Source of the DNA: Bacteroidales bacterium
Lineage (GTDB): Bacteria; Bacteroidota; Bacteroidia; Bacteroidales; UBA932
Length of the DNA: 32,641 nt
Direction of reading: 5' to 3'
Assembly: GCA_024401695.1 (NCBI GenBank)
Contig: JAKSKN010000008.1
Location: 66,871-99,511 of the forward strand
A model generated the notes under the pieces. The model was not told the DNA's origin and ran no database searches. It saw only the letters and a program-made list of their open reading frames with translations. Both the position numbers and the translations under genes were made by a program. Shown in pieces: positions 28,425 through 32,641 of this stretch (its first letter is position 1; each line of letters starts with the position of its first letter).

Positions 28425-28727
28425 CTATTTGATTATGAACATCCTGTCGAAATGGGTAACCTTGAGTATCTCCATGATATTCTCATTGACACCCGACAAT
28501 GTGACCTGCTGGCCCTGTGCAGCACTGGCCTTGCGCAGGCGCAGAAGCACGCGCAGACCCGAGCTGGCGATATACTCAAGCGCATTGCAGTCTATGATCA
28601 TCGGCTTCGACGCCATCCCTTCAAGTTCCTTGACGGTCGGTTCAGCCTGCTCGGAGGCCAATGTGTCAAAACTTCCGCTCATTACGACGGTTACGTTTTC
28701 AGGATTTTCTTGTACTTTGATTTCCAT
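28425..28727 (-). CDS. STAS-domain anti-sigma antagonist (RsbV/SpoIIAA-like)
   Basis: Small cytoplasmic protein of 100 residues forming one complete STAS domain. The diagnostic DCNALEYIASSGLRVLLRL contains the Ser55-Ser56-Gly57 phosphorylation site. In partner switching the unphosphorylated form binds an RsbW-type kinase and frees the kinase's other partner; phosphorylation by that kinase inactivates it and a SpoIIE/RsbU phosphatase restores it. Both other types occur in this operon: the phosphatase gene ends 19 bp upstream, and the kinase-like domain is fused to the exporter in the last gene. The NRPS gene starts 27 bp downstream. Confidence 0.95.
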   Translation of the reverse strand: MEIKVQENPENVTVVMSGSFDTLASEQAEPTVKELEGMASKPMIIDCNALEYIASSGLRVLLRLRKASAAQGQQVTLSGVNENIMEILKVTHFDRMFIIK

Positions 28728-28746
28728 AGTGATTATTGTTTTATGA

Positions 28747-30432
28747 TTATGATTCAGATTCGATGAATTTCACGCACAGCATCGTGATGTCGTCACTCTG
28801 CGCCGCCCCGGAAGCATGCTGTCTGACGCGTTCCAGCACTTTTCCAATGACCCCGGAAGCGCTGCCATCGGATACGGATTCCGCCGCCTGCATCATCGGT
28901 TCAGTTCCGAATTCACGTCCGTCGGCATCCATTGCCTCCGTCACGCCGTCAGTATAGAGCAGCAGCGTATCCCCCGGCAGCAGAACCGTGGATTTTGAGA
29001 TGAACCTCTCGTCATCGGATATGCCGAAAGGCATATTGTCGGACTCCGGGAAGAATTCAACCCTGCCGTCCCGCACAAGTACGGGGGCATTATGACCGGC
29101 ATTGACATACTCGAGCCTGCCGCTGGCCAGGTCAAGGCAACCGAACCAGAATGTGATGAAACGGCAGTTTTCATTGTCGGCGCAAAGGGAGGCGTTGATC
29201 TGTCCGGCTGCGTCGGAAGCAGCGCTCCTTGCCACGACGTTGCGGAAAAGATAATGGGTCGCAGCCATGAACAGCGATGCCTGGACACCCTTGCCGCTGA
29301 CATCGCCTATGCAGAAATAGAGCGTATTCCCCATAATGAAATAGTCATACAGGTCACCGCCGACTTCGCGCGCCGGGTACAGCGTGGCCGACAGGTCCAG
29401 TCCCTTCCGCTCCGGGAACGGAGGGAACACGTGCGGTATCAGTTCTTTCTGCGCGGCCGACGCGAGCTGCATCTCATTGTCCATCACGGCTTTCTCCTTC
29501 TCTATGAGATGCTGCCTGCGGACAAACGGCCTCGCCACGTGTTTCACCACGAAGATGATGGCAAGCACCAGCAGGATTGACATCAGCAGGATTATCACGG
29601 CAAGAGAAATCAATTTCTGGCGGACCTCCCCGTCGATGACATTCCTGTCGGCGGAAAGAATCACCTTCCAGCCGAGATGTTCTATTTCAACTTCCCTGGT
29701 GATCAGCTCATCCGGTGAAAGTTCCAGTATATAGTCGTCCGGTGCGACCAGCATTGCGCCCTTACCGTTGTAGATGCTGATATCTATGTCTTTCCTGATC
29801 TTGTAACTTGTCACGAAGGATGTGACATAACTCAGGGGCACCCACGAATATGACACACCGATATGCTCTCCAAGGTTGTCAAAGACAGGCGCTACATAGC
29901 ATACGATGTCAAGCCCGCTGATATCTCCCGTGGTCGGGTCGCTCCACATCGACATTTCGCTGTCATAGCATTCCTGCCAATGATATCTCTCATCAGGTTC
30001 ACCATCATATATCTTTGTCCCCGACAGGATGTTGCGGTCCTTGTCGAAGTACGCATACGGTTCGTAGAACCTGCCGTCGGCGCCATACCCTTTCTGGAAT
30101 ATGATCGACATCCCCAGAATGTCGTTTATGGAATGGACTGTGCGGTAAAGCACGGAATCAAGGTCACTTCTGTCTTCTACAAGGGAGGATGCGATATTGA
30201 CCATGGTATTGCTCGCATCTTCAATGCGCAGCATCCTCTGCTCGATGTTCTGGGTGATGGCTACCAGGTCGTCGGTGATGCGGCTGTCAAGCATCCCCTC
30301 GTAATCCCGGCGTATGCGGCCCGCCATTATCACAAGCGCCGCCGTAGAGATAAGCAGAACCGCAGACGCGACGTAAATCGTCATTCTGACCTGCAGGCCT
30401 CCCTTTGTCGTTATTTTGTCATACCATCCCAT
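28747..30432 (-). CDS. Membrane sensor with SpoIIE/RsbU-type PP2C phosphatase
   Basis: A 561-residue phosphatase that should dephosphorylate the STAS protein encoded next. A membrane helix at about 17-38 is followed by an extracytoplasmic region (about 39-272) that looks like a dCache sensor (IIFQKGYG..., then DPTTGDISGLDIVCYVAPVF, then HIGVSYSWVPLSYV). A second helix lies at about 273-298, then a linker coil (RRQHLIEKEKAVMDNEMQLASAAQKELIP). The PP2C domain (about 345-558) has REVGGDLYDYF (Asp360), IGDVSGKGVQASLFMA (Asp377), NAGHNAP, YTDGVTEAMD (Asp495) and SDDITMLCVK (Asp547/548), so the metal ligands are intact. It is the first gene of the operon and its likely signal input. The ligand is unknown. 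A second in-frame ATG at 30384 would remove the cytoplasmic tail only. Confidence 0.95.
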   Translation of the reverse strand: MGWYDKITTKGGLQVRMTIYVASAVLLISTAALVIMAGRIRRDYEGMLDSRITDDLVAITQNIEQRMLRIEDASNTMVNIASSLVEDRSDLDSVLYRTVHSINDILGMSIIFQKGYGADGRFYEPYAYFDKDRNILSGTKIYDGEPDERYHWQECYDSEMSMWSDPTTGDISGLDIVCYVAPVFDNLGEHIGVSYSWVPLSYVTSFVTSYKIRKDIDISIYNGKGAMLVAPDDYILELSPDELITREVEIEHLGWKVILSADRNVIDGEVRQKLISLAVIILLMSILLVLAIIFVVKHVARPFVRRQHLIEKEKAVMDNEMQLASAAQKELIPHVFPPFPERKGLDLSATLYPAREVGGDLYDYFIMGNTLYFCIGDVSGKGVQASLFMAATHYLFRNVVARSAASDAAGQINASLCADNENCRFITFWFGCLDLASGRLEYVNAGHNAPVLVRDGRVEFFPESDNMPFGISDDERFISKSTVLLPGDTLLLYTDGVTEAMDADGREFGTEPMMQAAESVSDGSASGVIGKVLERVRQHASGAAQSDDITMLCVKFIESES

Positions 30433-30439
30433 AATACTA

Positions 30440-30456
30440 CAAAATTAATAATTTTG
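30440..30456. promoter_or_regulatory. 17-base perfect palindrome just upstream of the SpoIIE-like gene
   Basis: CAAAATTA-A-TAATTTTG is a perfect inverted repeat around a central A. It lies 7 bases upstream of the ATG at 30432. Each arm also matches the Bacteroidetes -7 consensus TAnnTTTG, one on each strand. The minus-strand box has no TTTG at the ideal spacing (nearest at 14 bases), and would put the transcript start almost at the ATG. It could be an operator, a promoter box, or chance in AT-rich DNA. Confidence 0.45.
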
Positions 30457-30524
30457 TCTTTCAAATAAAACAACCTGGCAATTAAGAATGACTTATATGA
30501 CGGGACACGTGGCGCGTCCAGGAT

Positions 30525-30555
30525 TTTGGCGATAACATAAATTGTGCTATATTTG
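30525..30555 (+). promoter_or_regulatory. Bacteroidetes promoter for the exported protein / M13 pair
   Basis: TTTG (30525-30528), exactly 19 bases, then TATATTTG (30548-30555): a complete match to the Bacteroidetes -33/-7 consensus. Transcription should start a few bases downstream, giving a short leader before the ATG at 30577. Confidence 0.8.
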
Positions 30556-30576
30556 ATTGATAATAGCATCTGCCCT

Positions 30577-31152
30577 ATGAAACATTTTTTTACAACTCTC
30601 GCAGCCATCTTATTGGTTTCTTTCACACTGTCAGCACAGAATGACCCACGCGAACCCGGCCTCTATGCAATCATTGGAGACGAGTCCGTTCCTCTGGCAT
30701 ATCAGGGCGGCGTAGCATCCGATTCCGGCACCAGTTTCCTGGGCATCATCGAAGTCGGCCAGAAGAAATACACCTTCAAGGGCGCATCTTCCGATATGCC
30801 GGCAGGCAACACCTTCGTGATGGTCTGCGACCTCGAAAGGAAACACATCACCCGCTCGCTCAAGAAATATGATGTCTTCGTCGAATCGATGACACCCGAC
30901 AATATCGTCGTCATCCCTCTTGAAGTCCAGAAAAACAAGCGCGTCTTCGACGAAGGCACCAGCGTGAACGGGTTCAATACCGAAAAGAAGACTTCAATGA
31001 AATTCGAATGGGAAAAATTGTATGACAATTCATTCCTCATCACCGTCCCGGACCTGACCCCGGGAGAATACGGATTCGCGTTCAAACCTGCAAAATTCGG
31101 TCAATTCGATTTCACGGCAATTTTCGGTTTCACAATACCGGAGGCAGAATAA
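30577..31152 (+). CDS. Exported protein of unknown function
   Basis: Protein of 191 residues with a clear signal peptide (MKHFFTTLAAILLVSFTLSAQ, cleavage near SAQ-N). The start is placed at ATG 30577, since an earlier in-frame ATG at 30544 lies within the promoter. The mature part appears rich in beta-strand, with no cysteine-rich or known catalytic motif (segments include GLYAIIGDESVPLAYQGG, DNIVVIPLEVQKNKRVF and PDLTPGEYGFAFKPAKFGQFDFTAIFGF). I do not recognise the family. The PGEYGFAFKP stretch recalls beta-sandwich proteins of Bacteroidetes, but this is weak. It lies 2 bp before the M13 peptidase gene, so the two are probably co-transcribed, divergently from the NRPS operon. Confidence 0.85.
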   Translation: MKHFFTTLAAILLVSFTLSAQNDPREPGLYAIIGDESVPLAYQGGVASDSGTSFLGIIEVGQKKYTFKGASSDMPAGNTFVMVCDLERKHITRSLKKYDVFVESMTPDNIVVIPLEVQKNKRVFDEGTSVNGFNTEKKTSMKFEWEKLYDNSFLITVPDLTPGEYGFAFKPAKFGQFDFTAIFGFTIPEAE

Positions 31153-31154
31153 CA

Positions 31155-32641
31155 ATGAAATTCACACGCCTATTCTTTGTTTTCGGCATATTGCTATGTC
31201 TGTCTTCCTGTTCGAAAGACAGTTATGAGCCTTTCAAGCCTTCGGAATGGCAATATGACAGATATTCGGATCCAGGCATATTGCCCGGAGATGATTTCTA
31301 CCGTTATGTCTGCGGGAAGGGCATTGCAGAGGAGGGAGCGGATTCCTGGACTCCGTTCTCACGTTGGAAAAAACAGGAAATGGATTTTATGGGCCTGGCT
31401 TTCAGTGATGGCGATGATAATCCAGTGCCTGCCATCAAAAGGCTGAATGAGCTAAAGGCGGCCTTATCTGGAGATAAAGAAGAACACGTTGCAGAGGCTT
31501 TCACCAGTATGAGCGAAAGGCTGAATGGCATTGAGAGCCGAGTAAGAGATAAGGGATTTATTGATAAGGCCGCAGAGTACTACAAGAATGGTTATTCCCT
31601 TTTCGTTGTCACGCCCATGAATCTTGACGGGCACAAGTTCGGGCTCGGTGTCTGTGCCTGTTTTGAAGGTATGTTGACGGATTGGACTGAAGAGCAGTTG
31701 GCTATGGCGGGGATAAAAGATGAATACAGCAGGTTGCTGCCAAAGGCCCGGAAGTTTGAAAAATATTTTTCGGACAACATCAAGGATAATGGGAAATCCA
31801 TTCAGAACCTTAATGCCGGCGTCCCTGAAGAATGCAGGCGGATGAAGGAATATGTCGAATCATTCTCCAGCACAAAAGCCGGCGGCAATGCTTTGGAACG
31901 TTTTGCTTCGGCCATTGGGAACCGCAACCCCGATTTCATTCCGCTTGATGATATGACGAGGCAACTCTTTGAACTCGTGGACAAGATGGACGATCCTGAG
32001 ATGAAGGAGGCTGCAGACGCCTTCCTGTGGTGCGTGGCAGTGTCCTTTGATATGGCACTCATACTCAATGCCGACGAACAATTAGTTTTCATTCTGACCA
32101 TTCTGTATCCTAACCTTATGATGAATATATCACATTGTTTTTGTGATATGTACGTAAAACCGGATTGTGGAACAAAAAATAGGGAAATTTTCGAAGCACT
32201 GCGCATTACGATGGGTGAAAGAATCGAGCAGTCGGAATGGATGACCCCATATTCCAAAGTCGTCGCCAAAGAAAAATTGGATGCAATGGAATGCCACACC
32301 GGAATATTTGACTGGTCAAAATATGAAGCTGATATGCCCGTATCTGGCGATTTCTGCTCCGCTTTGCACGAGGTTGGCAGTTCCAATATTTCCAAACTGA
32401 TGGCTTTCAGCGGTGAAAACACCAATCTGGACAATATCGTAGCCATCTTCTATATGACGCCCTTGGTCGGGACTCCGGCATATGCTGCAAATTCCTTCTA
32501 TATCCATAATGCCAATGCTATGTGTATCCTTCCAAGTTCTTCCATAATGATGGATATGAACCAGGAATTCCCGTTCATGACTTATCTCGTTGCCCACGAA
32601 ATGTGCCACGGATTCGATGCAAATGGTGCCAACTATGATGC
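31155..32641 (+). CDS. M13-family (neprilysin-like) zinc metallopeptidase, lipoprotein (3' end missing)
   Basis: The first 495 residues are visible and the frame is open to the right edge. The signal MKFTRLFFVFGILLCLSSC has a lipobox (Cys19), so the enzyme is membrane-anchored outside the cytoplasm. The M13 N-terminal region opens with DPGILPGDDFYRYVCGKG, similar to the PxDDFYxYVNG of the family. NAMCILPSSSIMM and the zinc-binding HEMCHGFDANGANYD follow, with His481, Glu482 and His485. The third zinc ligand (ExxxD) would be past the edge. M13 enzymes cleave short peptides on the amino side of hydrophobic residues. The middle section (about 32050-32220) looks more AT-rich than its neighbours. 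It shares a promoter with the exported protein just upstream. Confidence 0.93.
   Translation, partial: MKFTRLFFVFGILLCLSSCSKDSYEPFKPSEWQYDRYSDPGILPGDDFYRYVCGKGIAEEGADSWTPFSRWKKQEMDFMGLAFSDGDDNPVPAIKRLNELKAALSGDKEEHVAEAFTSMSERLNGIESRVRDKGFIDKAAEYYKNGYSLFVVTPMNLDGHKFGLGVCACFEGMLTDWTEEQLAMAGIKDEYSRLLPKARKFEKYFSDNIKDNGKSIQNLNAGVPEECRRMKEYVESFSSTKAGGNALERFASAIGNRNPDFIPLDDMTRQLFELVDKMDDPEMKEAADAFLWCVAVSFDMALILNADEQLVFILTILYPNLMMNISHCFCDMYVKPDCGTKNREIFEALRITMGERIEQSEWMTPYSKVVAKEKLDAMECHTGIFDWSKYEADMPVSGDFCSALHEVGSSNISKLMAFSGENTNLDNIVAIFYMTPLVGTPAYAANSFYIHNANAMCILPSSSIMMDMNQEFPFMTYLVAHEMCHGFDANGANYD

Larger units (their letters stand above)
12528..30432 (-). other. Putative six-gene NRPS / partner-switching operon
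   Basis: Six minus-strand genes are separated by gaps of 19, 27, 16, 10 and 19 bp in transcription order (phosphatase, STAS, NRPS, A-PCP-TE, acyltransferase, MATE-HATPase). No terminator-like hairpin was seen in the gaps. The spacing supports one transcript. Regulators come first and the exporter last. Confidence 0.85.

Noticed and set aside
32127-32149. Inverted repeat atatcaca / tgtgatat with a 7-base loop
   Set aside because: It is inside the M13 peptidase coding frame and has no T tract; most likely chance in an AT-rich patch.
1-32641. CRISPR array, tRNA, rRNA or insertion sequence
   Set aside because: None was recognised on reading; the window is densely packed with protein genes and no spaced direct repeats or transposase motifs were seen.

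Overview
The window looks like a Bacteroidales chromosome, most likely a gut-type Bacteroidetes. The evidence is a SusC/SusD pair, a hybrid two-component sensor (HTCS), lipoprotein glycosidases, promoters of the TTTG / TAnnTTTG type, and no obvious Shine-Dalgarno sequences. I cannot resolve the genus from sequence alone.

Region 1 (1-11253) is a polysaccharide utilisation locus. A GH97-family lipoprotein (cut by the left edge) and a 1318-residue HTCS regulator lie on the minus strand. A 196-bp intergenic region separates the HTCS from a divergent SusC (TonB-dependent receptor) and SusD (surface glycan-binding lipoprotein). A near-perfect intrinsic terminator follows susD, and a GH43-like lipoprotein follows that. 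A GT4 glycosyltransferase (11297-12472) comes next on the plus strand; nothing in its sequence ties it to glycan uptake.

Region 2 (30432 down to 12528, minus strand) is the notable part: six genes in one direction with gaps of about 10-27 bp, probably one operon of about 18 kb. In transcription order they are: a membrane sensor with a SpoIIE/RsbU-type PP2C phosphatase; a STAS protein like RsbV/SpoIIAA; a 3464-residue trimodular NRPS (C-A-T, C-A-T, C-A-T, terminal reductase); a separate A-PCP-thioesterase protein with a cysteine in the thioesterase nucleophile position; a free-standing condensation-superfamily acyltransferase; and a MATE exporter fused at its C-terminus to an RsbW-like HATPase. 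The phosphatase, antagonist and kinase-like parts of a partner-switching circuit are all present, but no sigma factor is seen, and the kinase-like part is joined to the exporter. My inference is that this is a non-ribosomal peptide pathway, probably making a peptide aldehyde or a derivative, whose export or synthesis is controlled by partner switching.

Region 3 (30525-32641, plus strand) starts from a very good Bacteroidetes promoter divergent from the operon. It encodes a 191-residue exported protein of unknown function and, 2 bp later, a lipoprotein zinc peptidase of family M13 (neprilysin-like) that runs off the right edge.

No tRNA, rRNA, CRISPR array, insertion sequence or prophage feature was recognised. 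No phosphopantetheinyl transferase is present, although the carrier domains need one. There is no gene-free stretch longer than 300 bases; the largest gap is 4936-5131.
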